DNA of 64,000 bases, taken from Luteibacter mycovicinus. Its GTDB lineage: Bacteria > Pseudomonadota > Gammaproteobacteria > Xanthomonadales > Rhodanobacteraceae. The stretch is taken from assembly GCF_000745235.1 (NCBI RefSeq), contig NZ_JQNL01000001.1, positions 186,001 to 250,000 on the forward strand, given 5' to 3'. The translations under genes and the position numbers were made by a program. The notes under the pieces were generated by a model. The model did no database searches, had not been told where the DNA came from, and saw only the letters and a program-made list of their open reading frames with translations. Within the stretch, counting starts at the first letter, position 1. Every line of letters starts with the position of its first letter. Below are positions 42,469 through 50,442 of the stretch, piece by piece.

Positions 42469-43892
42469 TGCGCCGGCACGCGGCACTCGTAACGATCGGC
42501 CTGCTGCTTTCGGGCTGCGCGGCGGTAGGCCCCGATTACCGCTTGCCGGACCGCGCGGTGGTGAAGCGTCCCGAGGCTCAGGCCGCCTTCGTGGACGTGG
42601 ACACCGCAACCGTGGACACGTCGCATGCCGCCGCCGACGCGTGGTGGAAGCTCTACGACGACCCGACGCTGGATGCGCTGGAAACGCAGGCCTTCAAGGC
42701 GAACGCGGCGCTTCGCGAAGCCGAGGCACACCTCCGTCAGGCGTACGCCATGCTGGATGCGGCGCGTGCGGAGGGCGGCCTGACCGGCGGCGCATCCGCC
42801 TCGGCGTCGCGGAACCAGCTGTCCGCCGAGTCATACCTGCAATCGGACAAGCTGCCCGTTTTCACGCTGTCGTCGGTGGCGGCATCCGCCTCGTACGAGT
42901 TCGATCTCTTCGGCAAGCTCAGGCGGGCCACGGAGGCGTCGGCCGCCGATGCCGAAGCCACGCGCGCAGCACGGGATCTCGTGCGCACGACGGTCGCCGC
43001 CGAGGTGGCGCGCAGCTATCTCGGGCAGTGCGAAGCGACTCACGATCTGTCGGTCGCGCAGGAGACGCTGCGCATCCAGGAGCAGGTCCTGTCGACTACC
43101 ACGCGCATGATGGCGGCAGGCAGGGGCACGCGCATCGACGTGACGCGTGCCACGACACAACGTGACCTCGCACGCGCCGAGCTCCCGCCGATCGAGAAAC
43201 GGCGCGACGCTTCGCGCTACGCGCTCGCCGCCCTGACAGGTGAAACCCCCGGACGTCTGCCCTCCACCGTCGAGGCATGTGACGAGGCACCGCACCTGTC
43301 GACGCCGATACCGGTCGGCGACGGCGCGACGTTGCTCCGTCGCCGACCGGATGTCCGACAGGCCGAACGTCATCTGGCCGCGGCGACGGCACGTATCGGC
43401 GTCGCGACCGCCGAGCTTTATCCGGACATCACGCTGGGCGCCGGCCTCGGCAGCAACGGCACGCTGGCGGATGTCGGTCAGGCACCCGCACGCTACTGGT
43501 CGCTGGGACCGCTGATTTCCTGGACGGTACCGACCAGATCGTCTCACGCGCGCGTTCGCGCCAGCGAGGCAGGTGGGGATGCCGAGCTTGCCGCCTTCGA
43601 TCAGACGGTACTCACGGCCCTCAAGGAAGCGCAGACCGCGCTGAGCGACTATGCGCGGGCGCTGGATCGACAGGCGCTGCTCAAGCAGGCGCTGAACGAT
43701 GCCACGCAGGCCTCCTCCGATGCGCAGACCCTGTTCCGTGCGGGACGCTCGCCCTATCTGAGCAGCCTCGACGCGGAACGCACCCGGGTCTCCACCGAAC
43801 ACGCGCTGGCCGAAGCGGACCGTGAGGTCACCGAGGCTCAGGTGAACCTGTTCTTCGCCCTCGGCGGCGGCTGGCAAACGCAGGGCCCTTGA
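42468..43892 (+). CDS. Outer-membrane efflux factor (NodT/OprM family lipoprotein)
   Basis: The 474-aa protein has a lipoprotein signal (MRRHAALVTIGLLLSGCAAVG, lipobox LSGC) and two outer-membrane-efflux-protein repeats with the usual alternating coiled-coil/beta sequence. Conserved pieces are DAWWKLYDDPTLDALE and LLRRRPDVRQAERHLAAATARIGVATAELYPDITL. It provides the outer-membrane channel of the efflux system encoded upstream. The TGATG junction favours the ATG at 42468; a GTG at 42465 is possible. Confidence 0.9.
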   Translation: MRRHAALVTIGLLLSGCAAVGPDYRLPDRAVVKRPEAQAAFVDVDTATVDTSHAAADAWWKLYDDPTLDALETQAFKANAALREAEAHLRQAYAMLDAARAEGGLTGGASASASRNQLSAESYLQSDKLPVFTLSSVAASASYEFDLFGKLRRATEASAADAEATRAARDLVRTTVAAEVARSYLGQCEATHDLSVAQETLRIQEQVLSTTTRMMAAGRGTRIDVTRATTQRDLARAELPPIEKRRDASRYALAALTGETPGRLPSTVEACDEAPHLSTPIPVGDGATLLRRRPDVRQAERHLAAATARIGVATAELYPDITLGAGLGSNGTLADVGQAPARYWSLGPLISWTVPTRSSHARVRASEAGGDAELAAFDQTVLTALKEAQTALSDYARALDRQALLKQALNDATQASSDAQTLFRAGRSPYLSSLDAERTRVSTEHALAEADREVTEAQVNLFFALGGGWQTQGP

Positions 43893-43893
43893 G

Positions 43894-43918
43894 ACCGGCA
43901 CCGCACCGCACCGCCGGT
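43894..43918. terminator. Possible bidirectional hairpin between convergent genes
   Basis: ACCGGC (43894-43899) and GCCGGT (43913-43918) flank a loop made of CACCG repeats, filling the 26-bp gap between the efflux-factor stop and the CoA-transferase stop. There is no U-tract, so it is a weak candidate. Confidence 0.3.
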
Positions 43919-45439
43919 TCACACCGCGCCGTGCATGCTCCCGGTGTCGAGCCAGCGCTGGTGCCATGACAACGCCTCGGGCAACAGATGCGGCGTGTGC
44001 TTGCCGTAGCTGTCACGGGAGGCGCGGTCGAAGTAATCCTCGAGCTGCGCACGATAGTCCGGATGCACGCAACGATCGATCAGCTGTCGCGCGCGGTGCC
44101 GGGGAGGAAGTCCGCGCAGATCGGCCAGACCGTGCTCGGTCACGATGATCGAAACGTCGTGCTCGGTGTGATCGACGTGGCTGACCATCGGCACGATCGA
44201 CGAAATACTTCCGTTCTTCGCCGTGCTCGGACTGAGGAAGATCGACAGGAAACCGTTGCGGGCGAAGTCGCCCGATCCGCCGATGCCGTTCATGATGCGG
44301 CTGCCCATGACGTGCGTGGAGTTGACGTTGCCGTAGAGGTCGGCTTCGATCATCCCGTTCATGCCGATGCAGCCGAGTCGGCGCACCAGCTCGGGATGAT
44401 TGGAGATCTCCTGCGTGCGCATGATGATGCGCTCGCGGTAGAAATCGATGTTGCGCTTGAACTCTTCGTTGGCCTGAGGACTCAGCGCGAAACCGGTGCA
44501 CGACGCCACCTTGAGCACGCCGCTGCGCAGCAGGTCGAGCATGCCATCCTGGATCACTTCGGTGAAGGCGGTGAGGTCGCGGAATCCGCTGCTGGCGAGC
44601 CCGGCCAGTACCGCATTCGGGATATTGCCCACACCCGACTGCAGCGGCAGCAGGTTGGCGGGAAGCCTGCCCTTCGCCACTTCGTGCTGGAGAAATTCGA
44701 TGAGATGCCCGGCGATCCGCTGGCTGCACTCGTCGGCAGCGGCAAACGGACTGTTCCGGTCGGGGCCGTTGGTCCGCACGATGGCGACGATCTTGTCGGG
44801 GTCGCAGTGCAGCGACGGCACACCGATGCGATCGTCGGCGTGCACCAGCGGAATCGGCTTGCGGTTGGGCGGCAAGGCCGTGCCGTAATAGACATCGTGC
44901 ATACCGTCGATGCCTTCCGGTTGCCACTCGTTGACCTCGATGATCACCTTGCGGGCGAGGTCGAGCCAGGTCTTGTTATTGCCGACCGATGTCGAGGGGA
45001 TCAGGCTGCCGTCCTCACGAATGCCGGCCACCTCCACCACAGCGGTATCGATCTCGCCGTAGAAGCCGAACCATACGTGCTGGGCCACGTGACTGAGATG
45101 GATGTCGATGTAATCGAGCGTGCCCGCGTTGATTCGCTGACGGGCGTCGGGATCGGTCTGGAAAGGCATGCGCAGCGCGATGCCGTCCGCCTTGGCCAAC
45201 GCGCCGTCGAGCTCCGGCGCCGTGGATGCACCCGTCATCAGCTTGATGCGGAACGATTCGCCCCGGCCATGTGCCGCGTCGATCCGCTTCGCCAGCTCCA
45301 TCGGCACCGACTTCGGGTATCCCGAGCCGGTGAAACCACTCATCGCTACCGTTTCGCCCGGCTGGATCAGCGCGGCCGCGGCTTCGGCGGAAACGACACG
45401 ATCGCGCAGAAGAGGATGACGAATTCGCTCGGCGGACAT
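43919..45439 (-). CDS. Acetyl-CoA hydrolase/transferase, succinyl-CoA:acetate CoA-transferase type
   Basis: The 506-aa cytosolic enzyme spans both class I CoA-transferase halves. Visible motifs are SGFTGSGYPKSVP near the N-terminus, QSGVGNIPNAVL, the catalytic-Glu segment AFTEVIQDGML and the C-terminal SIIVTEHGLADLRG. It fits the AarC/Cat1/Ach1 group that transfers CoA from succinyl-CoA to acetate, used in acetate resistance and overflow metabolism. The start at 45439 begins MSAERIRHPLLRDRVVS, the usual N-terminus. It is probably expressed alone. Confidence 0.9.
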   Translation of the reverse strand: MSAERIRHPLLRDRVVSAEAAAALIQPGETVAMSGFTGSGYPKSVPMELAKRIDAAHGRGESFRIKLMTGASTAPELDGALAKADGIALRMPFQTDPDARQRINAGTLDYIDIHLSHVAQHVWFGFYGEIDTAVVEVAGIREDGSLIPSTSVGNNKTWLDLARKVIIEVNEWQPEGIDGMHDVYYGTALPPNRKPIPLVHADDRIGVPSLHCDPDKIVAIVRTNGPDRNSPFAAADECSQRIAGHLIEFLQHEVAKGRLPANLLPLQSGVGNIPNAVLAGLASSGFRDLTAFTEVIQDGMLDLLRSGVLKVASCTGFALSPQANEEFKRNIDFYRERIIMRTQEISNHPELVRRLGCIGMNGMIEADLYGNVNSTHVMGSRIMNGIGGSGDFARNGFLSIFLSPSTAKNGSISSIVPMVSHVDHTEHDVSIIVTEHGLADLRGLPPRHRARQLIDRCVHPDYRAQLEDYFDRASRDSYGKHTPHLLPEALSWHQRWLDTGSMHGAV

Positions 45440-45516
45440 GAGGGCGGCTTGGTTGTGGGGACCGCCCATTATACGTGCCGCGCAACGCGCAACGAGCAGC
45501 TCTGGCGCCTCGCGCG

Positions 45517-45921
45517 TTACGGCTGCGACGTCAGCAGCACACCCTCATCCGTCAGCGACCGGACCAGCTGGATCGACGCACTGCACACCGACGCCGTTCC
45601 GCACGAAGCGTTCGACACCAGGGCGATCTCGAGTGCCTCGGCATGCATGGTGACGCCAGGCATACCGCTCAGGCGGCCGGCACGCTGCAGGCGGTGAGCA
45701 CGGAAGGCGGCTTCGAGCGTGTCGTCACGGTGCATGGCCGCGAACAAGGCGGAAGCCTCGGCGCCGGCGTCATGGTTACCCCACCAGGAGGCTTCGGTAA
45801 TCCAGGGTGCCGAACGGCTCGCCAGCGACGCGCCACCCGGCAGAGCGAAGACTTCACCCAGACGACGATTCAGCGTTACGCGCCAGACCAGACGTTCCGC
45901 AAGCTCACGCAGCACCACCAT
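45517..45921 (-). CDS. Hypothetical protein, 134 aa, unknown
   Basis: The protein starts MVVLRELAERLVWRVTLNRR after a good GGGAGTGGG ribosome-binding site. Upstream in-frame starts exist, but the added residues look non-coding. It is a soluble, helical-looking protein with WITEASWWGNHDAG and two cysteines near the end, and no signal peptide. I recognise no family. It is upstream of the CoA-transferase gene in the same direction with a 77-bp gap. The 213-bp gap before it (45922-46134) includes CGTCACATTTT at 46061, a Clp half-site. Confidence 0.5.
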   Translation of the reverse strand: MVVLRELAERLVWRVTLNRRLGEVFALPGGASLASRSAPWITEASWWGNHDAGAEASALFAAMHRDDTLEAAFRAHRLQRAGRLSGMPGVTMHAEALEIALVSNASCGTASVCSASIQLVRSLTDEGVLLTSQP

Positions 45922-46134
45922 GTCCCACTCCCGATTCAGACGCCGGCAAGAGGGCCGGTACCGTGAAGAAGCAAGAGCCGTGCCGGTATTGCACGACCGT
46001 AAAATCAAGGAGTTGAATGTGAAGACGCGGCAGGCTTGGTCAACAAATAGCCAAGTTCGTCACATTTTAACCAGCAGGGGTATGCGCCCGTCGGCCGCGA
46101 CCCGCAAGCACCCGGCCGGGCGGATCGGCGAGAG

Positions 46135-48120
46135 TCAGACTGAGACGGTGTTCGCCGCTTCCGGCGCCATGAGCGCGCGATTGCGCCCGGACTGTTTCGC
46201 GCGATACAGGGCGTGGTCGGCCTGCCGCATGAGCGCAATGACGTCCGTTGCGTGGTCCGGATAAAGCGCGGCACCGACGCTGAACGTCACGTCCAGTGGC
46301 TCGCCGTGCCAGCTGAAGCGTCCCTGCGCGGCGGCGACGATCTTCTCCGCCAGGTTCATCGCCCCCTCGCCGTCACTGACCTCAGGCATGAGCACGACAA
46401 ACTCGTCGCCGCCGATCCGGCATACGGTATCGGTAAGGCGCACGGTACTTTCCAGGCATGCAGCCACCTGCCGGAGGAGTTCGTCCCCCGCGCCGTGACC
46501 ATGCGTGTCATTGACCTGCTTGAAGCCGTCCAGGTCGATATACAGCAAGCCGACACGCGCACGATGACGAATGGCCGCATGCAGGGCCTGGCGGGCCCGG
46601 TCCTCGAACAGCAGCCGGTTGGGAAGATCCGTCAGAACGTCGTATTCCGCGAGGTGACGCATGCGTTCGGCGATAGCCTGCGCGATGCTCACATCGCGCA
46701 AGACGAGAACGCCGCCGATGACCGTGCCCTGACGATTGCGGATGGGCGCGGCGACGTCTTCGATATCGAGTCGCGTGCCATCCGACAGGACGAGGCGCCT
46801 CGGCTTGATCACATCGATCGTACGGTTTTCCGCGATCGCCCGGAGCAGCGACGTCGGACTGGCCTCGCCATCCTCGTCGACCAGCTGCAGCAGTTCATCC
46901 ACTGGCATGCCGACGCCGAGTTGCGCTTCGGTTTCGAGCAAGACGGCGGCGCGCGGATTCAGAAAGGTGATCACGCCTTCCGCATCGGTCGCGATCACCG
47001 CGTCGCCGATCGATTCGAGAGTGACCTGGGCGGCCTCCTTGGCGGCAAAAAGATTTTCTTCCAGCGCCTTGCGCTCCGACAGGTCACGGCAGACACCGAC
47101 AAAACCCGTGGTACGGTTTTCGACAAGCACCGGCGCCAGATGCGATTCGACCCAGACCGGCGAGCCATCCTTACGGACCAGCCGGAACATCTCCTCGAGA
47201 CTTTCGTTGGTGCGTAGCAGCCGGTGCCATGCACTGCTCAGGGCATCACTATCTTCGGGATGCACACTGGCCAGCCAGTCCGCCACGCTGCCACCCTCGG
47301 TCACCAGTTCACCCATCCGGATGGCTTCGGCGTTGAAGTACGTCGGCAAGCCTTTCTCGTCGAGGTGAAACAGGCCCAGTGGCGACGCATCGATGAACGC
47401 CTCCAGTTCGGCCTTGCTCAATGCCGTGTCGCGATAGGCCGCGGAGAGTTCGCCGATCAGGTCGTGCGCGGCCCGACGCAACCTGGCAAGGATCGCCACC
47501 GCCCAGAAAACCAGACCACCCAGAGTGATACCGAGCACGAGGAGGATGCCGCTCTGACGCGATCGCCGTTCCGCCAGCAACAGCTCTTCAGCCCGTTCCA
47601 TCCGGTCGATCGAATCCATGAGGCGGGCATTGACGACCTGATAAGCCGGCTCCGTCATCGCCCGGGCGCGACTTTCGATCGCCGCGGAAAAGTCGGCCGT
47701 CGACATCAGCCTGGTCGAGCTGCGCACACGCTCTTCAAAGGCACCGGCAAGCTGATCGAGCAGCGGCTTCTGCGCCTGGTTCGAACCCACGAGGGCGCGC
47801 AGGGACGCCAGTCGCGCACGGGCGGAGCGGATGGAGGCGGCGACATCGTCACGCGACGCGCGATCGCCGCGGACGATAAAAATGCCCACCCGGAGCCGCA
47901 GCGCCTGCACGTCTTCGCGCACCAGCGAGGTTTCATGCAGCACGTCGTAACTGTGAGCCACTCTGCCCTGCGCGATCAGCAAGGCGCCTGTCGTCGCCAC
48001 CCCGCAGACGATGAGCAGTCCGATCAGCGCGGCGCCCATCCGAAGCGCACGGTCGACAAGACGGCTCAGGCGCTGCGGGCGCGGTTCGGGTATCGCTGGA
48101 CGGGGATGCGTTGGGGCCAT
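46135..48120 (-). CDS. Membrane diguanylate cyclase with PAS sensor domains
   Basis: The 661-aa protein has two membrane segments (about 28-50 and 190-212) bracketing a helical periplasmic sensor domain. Then follow two PAS domains (about 235-350 and 365-480) and a C-terminal GGDEF domain (about 500-655). The active site is intact (GGDEF in CRIGGDEFVVLMPE). An RxxD inhibitory site lies exactly five residues upstream (RLTD-TVCRI-GGDEF), so product inhibition is expected. It makes c-di-GMP. No EAL domain follows. The Met at 48120 is preferred over a GTG 20 codons upstream because little coding character precedes it. Confidence 0.9.
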   Translation of the reverse strand: MAPTHPRPAIPEPRPQRLSRLVDRALRMGAALIGLLIVCGVATTGALLIAQGRVAHSYDVLHETSLVREDVQALRLRVGIFIVRGDRASRDDVAASIRSARARLASLRALVGSNQAQKPLLDQLAGAFEERVRSSTRLMSTADFSAAIESRARAMTEPAYQVVNARLMDSIDRMERAEELLLAERRSRQSGILLVLGITLGGLVFWAVAILARLRRAAHDLIGELSAAYRDTALSKAELEAFIDASPLGLFHLDEKGLPTYFNAEAIRMGELVTEGGSVADWLASVHPEDSDALSSAWHRLLRTNESLEEMFRLVRKDGSPVWVESHLAPVLVENRTTGFVGVCRDLSERKALEENLFAAKEAAQVTLESIGDAVIATDAEGVITFLNPRAAVLLETEAQLGVGMPVDELLQLVDEDGEASPTSLLRAIAENRTIDVIKPRRLVLSDGTRLDIEDVAAPIRNRQGTVIGGVLVLRDVSIAQAIAERMRHLAEYDVLTDLPNRLLFEDRARQALHAAIRHRARVGLLYIDLDGFKQVNDTHGHGAGDELLRQVAACLESTVRLTDTVCRIGGDEFVVLMPEVSDGEGAMNLAEKIVAAAQGRFSWHGEPLDVTFSVGAALYPDHATDVIALMRQADHALYRAKQSGRNRALMAPEAANTVSV

Positions 48121-48236
48121 GCCAGCGTGAAGCAAATTCGGTGCCACGCCCGGCGGCGATAAATTGGCGGTCAGGCGCACGACCGCAGGGGCTCACGCCA
48201 GGAATGGATATCCGCTGCGCTTGCCGACGATAACGG

Positions 48237-48821
48237 TCATCGCGGCTGAAGCGCCGTCCGCGTCCAGCGGTCGACGTCCTCCGGGACGGGCGTCGCGTTC
48301 GCGAAGACGATACGAAACATCACCGGGGCGATGACCCCGTCGATGATGTCGATAGTGGGGACGGGATGTTCGCCACGATCGAGCGCTCGCTCGCGGATCA
48401 CGTCGATCTGCTGCGTGCAGAAGGTCAGGCACTTCCCTGCCATCGCGTGATCCTGTGTACCGAGCAGGTCGCGGAGCATCGCTCGTCCCGGCACCGACGT
48501 CATCTCGTCGACGTACTGCTCCAGCCACGCACGAAGGTCCGCCTCGAACGATCCCTCGTCGGCCGGCGGTGTTTCGGGCCACAGCTGTTCGACCGCCACG
48601 TCGGCAAGAAGCCGTCCGAGGTCGCCCCAGCGGCGGTAGATCGTCGACGCGGTCACCCCGGCGCGCGATGCGATCGCGGGAACCGTGAGACCTTCGCGGC
48701 CCGCATCGTCCTGCAGCTCGCGCACCGCCGCATGGACGGCGGCCTGGATGCGCGCGCTGCGGCCGCCCGGACGAGGACCAGGGCGGGACGCAGGGTCGGG
48801 CATGTCTGAAACGTCGGTCAT
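48237..48821 (-). CDS. TetR-family transcriptional regulator
   Basis: The 194-aa protein has a TetR N-terminal HTH (about 25-72; GLTVPAIASRAGVTASTIYRRWGDLGRLL) and an all-helical ligand domain of the TetR_C_11-like kind. It is divergent from an MFS transporter, with two matching inverted repeats in the gap, so it very likely represses that gene and itself. Confidence 0.9.
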   Translation of the reverse strand: MTDVSDMPDPASRPGPRPGGRSARIQAAVHAAVRELQDDAGREGLTVPAIASRAGVTASTIYRRWGDLGRLLADVAVEQLWPETPPADEGSFEADLRAWLEQYVDEMTSVPGRAMLRDLLGTQDHAMAGKCLTFCTQQIDVIRERALDRGEHPVPTIDIIDGVIAPVMFRIVFANATPVPEDVDRWTRTALQPR

Positions 48822-48841
48822 AGGTCTTACAAGCTGTCAGT

Positions 48842-48866
48842 ACTAACGCAATTTATTTGCTTTAGT
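48842..48866. promoter_or_regulatory. TetR operator 1 (10-5-10 inverted repeat)
   Basis: ACTAACGCAA (48842-48851) and TTGCTTTAGT (48857-48866) are inverted repeats matching at 9 of 10 positions around a 5-bp centre, between the divergent TetR and MFS genes. Confidence 0.65.
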
Positions 48867-48885
48867 GAGAAAGGAGGGGTAGCTT

Positions 48886-48910
48886 ACTAATGCATATTCT
48901 TAGCTTTAGT
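48886..48910. promoter_or_regulatory. TetR operator 2 (same architecture, weaker)
   Basis: ACTAATGCAT (48886-48895) and TAGCTTTAGT (48901-48910) repeat the layout of operator 1 with 7 of 10 matches. The centres are 44 bp apart, about four helix turns. It overlaps the first possible MFS start codon. Confidence 0.5.
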
Positions 48911-50122
48911 GGAAAGTATCGCATGTCCTCGCCCCGTACGACACCCAGCACGACCGGTGCGCTGCTGACCCATGGCCTGACGCTGCTCGTGTTTTTCGCG
49001 GCGTCCTCGGCGCCCACGCCGCTGTATCGCGTCTACCAGCAGACCTGGCACTTCTCCGCGACCTGGCTCACCGCCGTGTTCGCCATGTACGCGATCGCCT
49101 TGCTGGCGGCGCTGTTGACCGGGGCCCGGCTGTCCGATCATCTGGGGCGGCGCCCGGTCATTGGCATGGCGATCGCACTGGAATTGCTATCCATGCTGCT
49201 CTTCATCATCGCCGGTTCGGCGCCCGCCCTGCTGCTCGCGCGGGCGGTCCAGGGCGCGGCGACCGGCCTCGCCGCCAGCACGCTCGGCGCGGCCCTGATG
49301 GACACGGATCCCAGACGCGGCCCGGATCTCAACAGCATCGCTCCCCTGGTCGGCCTCGCCGCGGGCGCGCTGGGCAGCACCGCCCTCGCCCAGCTGGCCC
49401 CCGCGCCCCTGTCGTTGGTCTATGCCGTGATGGGTTTGCTCCTGATCCTCTGCGCGGTACTCACGTGGCGCACCCCCGAAACGGTCGTGCGGCGGCCAGG
49501 CGTTCTTGCCAGCCTGCGCCCCAGAGTCAGCGTGCCGCCCAGCGCACGGGCGGCCCTGCTGGCGGTATCGCCCCTGAACATCGCGCTGTGGATGCTTGGC
49601 GCGTTCTACCTCTCACTCATGCCAACGCTGATCGCGCAGGCATCGCATTCTTCCTCGCTGTGGCTCGGCGGCGCGAGCGTGGCCTTGCTGACGCTGACCG
49701 GTGCGGCCGCCGTATGGCTGGCGATGAAGCGGCACGCACTGCATGCCCTGCTTGCCGGTGCCACGTTGCTTGCCGCCGGCACGGCGTGCATCCGCTGGGC
49801 GGCGGTACACGGAAGCACGACCGGTCTGCTCACGGGCTCGGTGCTGGCGGGCGCGGGATTCGGCAGCGCCTTCCTGGGCTCGTTGCGCACCGTACTCCCC
49901 CTCGCCGCGCCGCATGAGCGCAGCCATCTCATGGGCGTGTTCTATATCGAGAGCTACCTGTCATTCAGCGCACCCGCCATCGCTCTGGGTTTCGTCGTGC
50001 AGCACGAAGGACTGATTGCCGCGGTCAACCTGTACAGCGCGACCATCCTCGTACTCACGACCGCCGCCATCGGCTGGATCGTGCTGCAACGCCGCCACGT
50101 TCGCGCACCCAGCCCCGGCTGA
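48890..50122 (+). CDS. MFS transporter, drug/metabolite efflux
   Basis: The 410-aa protein has 12 membrane segments. The loop 2-3 signature is GARLSDHLGRRPVIG, and helix 4 carries ARAVQGAATGLAASTLGAALMD. The substrate is unknown. The ATG at 48890 has a strong AAGGAGG, although 12 nt away; an ATG at 48923 with GGAAAG six bases upstream is also good and would start MSSPRTTPS. The second TetR operator covers the first start, which makes repression by blocking ribosome and polymerase access plausible. Confidence 0.87.
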   Translation: MHILSFSGKYRMSSPRTTPSTTGALLTHGLTLLVFFAASSAPTPLYRVYQQTWHFSATWLTAVFAMYAIALLAALLTGARLSDHLGRRPVIGMAIALELLSMLLFIIAGSAPALLLARAVQGAATGLAASTLGAALMDTDPRRGPDLNSIAPLVGLAAGALGSTALAQLAPAPLSLVYAVMGLLLILCAVLTWRTPETVVRRPGVLASLRPRVSVPPSARAALLAVSPLNIALWMLGAFYLSLMPTLIAQASHSSSLWLGGASVALLTLTGAAAVWLAMKRHALHALLAGATLLAAGTACIRWAAVHGSTTGLLTGSVLAGAGFGSAFLGSLRTVLPLAAPHERSHLMGVFYIESYLSFSAPAIALGFVVQHEGLIAAVNLYSATILVLTTAAIGWIVLQRRHVRAPSPG

Positions 50123-50442
50123 AGCTCCGACGTTTGCGGCTAGTTGACATTCGAAACGCACTGCACCAGCATGGGTTCACCATTCGGACTTCTAAACGCC
50201 CAGACTTCTGGACGTCCTTCGAGGTAAACCCATCTTGATCATGCCGCAGTCAACCCACACGCCTCACCCGATCGCCATGTCGATCGGTGCGTGTTGCTGT
50301 TGTCGCCTCGCCTGATCCTGTAGCGCCCCTGCGCGCTTCCGCCTGACCGGCGGACCCACCCCCTCCGATCGCCCCCACTGTGCCACGCGCGGCCTGCCGC
50401 CGCGTTGACGTGTCGCCGTCCGTAAAATCCAGGAATTCATTC
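50123..50442 (+). other. 320-bp leader/regulatory region upstream of a TonB receptor
   Basis: I see no gene here. It contains a perfect -35 TTGACA (50144-50149) with CAGCAT at 17-bp spacing, then four consecutive 8-mers resembling met boxes (50186-50217). An 11-bp inverted repeat (50171-50181 with 50223-50233, 10/11) brackets these. A stem-loop CCGATCG-CCATGT-CGATCGG (50268-50287) extends through ACACGC/GCGTGT. Confidence 0.45.
50186..50217. promoter_or_regulatory. Four tandem octamers resembling a MetJ operator array
   Basis: GGACTTCT, AAACGCCC, AGACTTCT and GGACGTCC lie end to end with an exact 8-bp period and match AGACGTCT at 6, 5, 7 and 6 positions (24 of 32). They lie about 8 to 39 bases after the predicted start point of the receptor promoter. 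Confidence 0.35.

Noticed and set aside
50171..50233. A riboswitch formed by the 11-bp stem bracketing the octamer array
   Set aside because: The predicted start point lies inside the left arm, and the sequence matches no riboswitch core I know.
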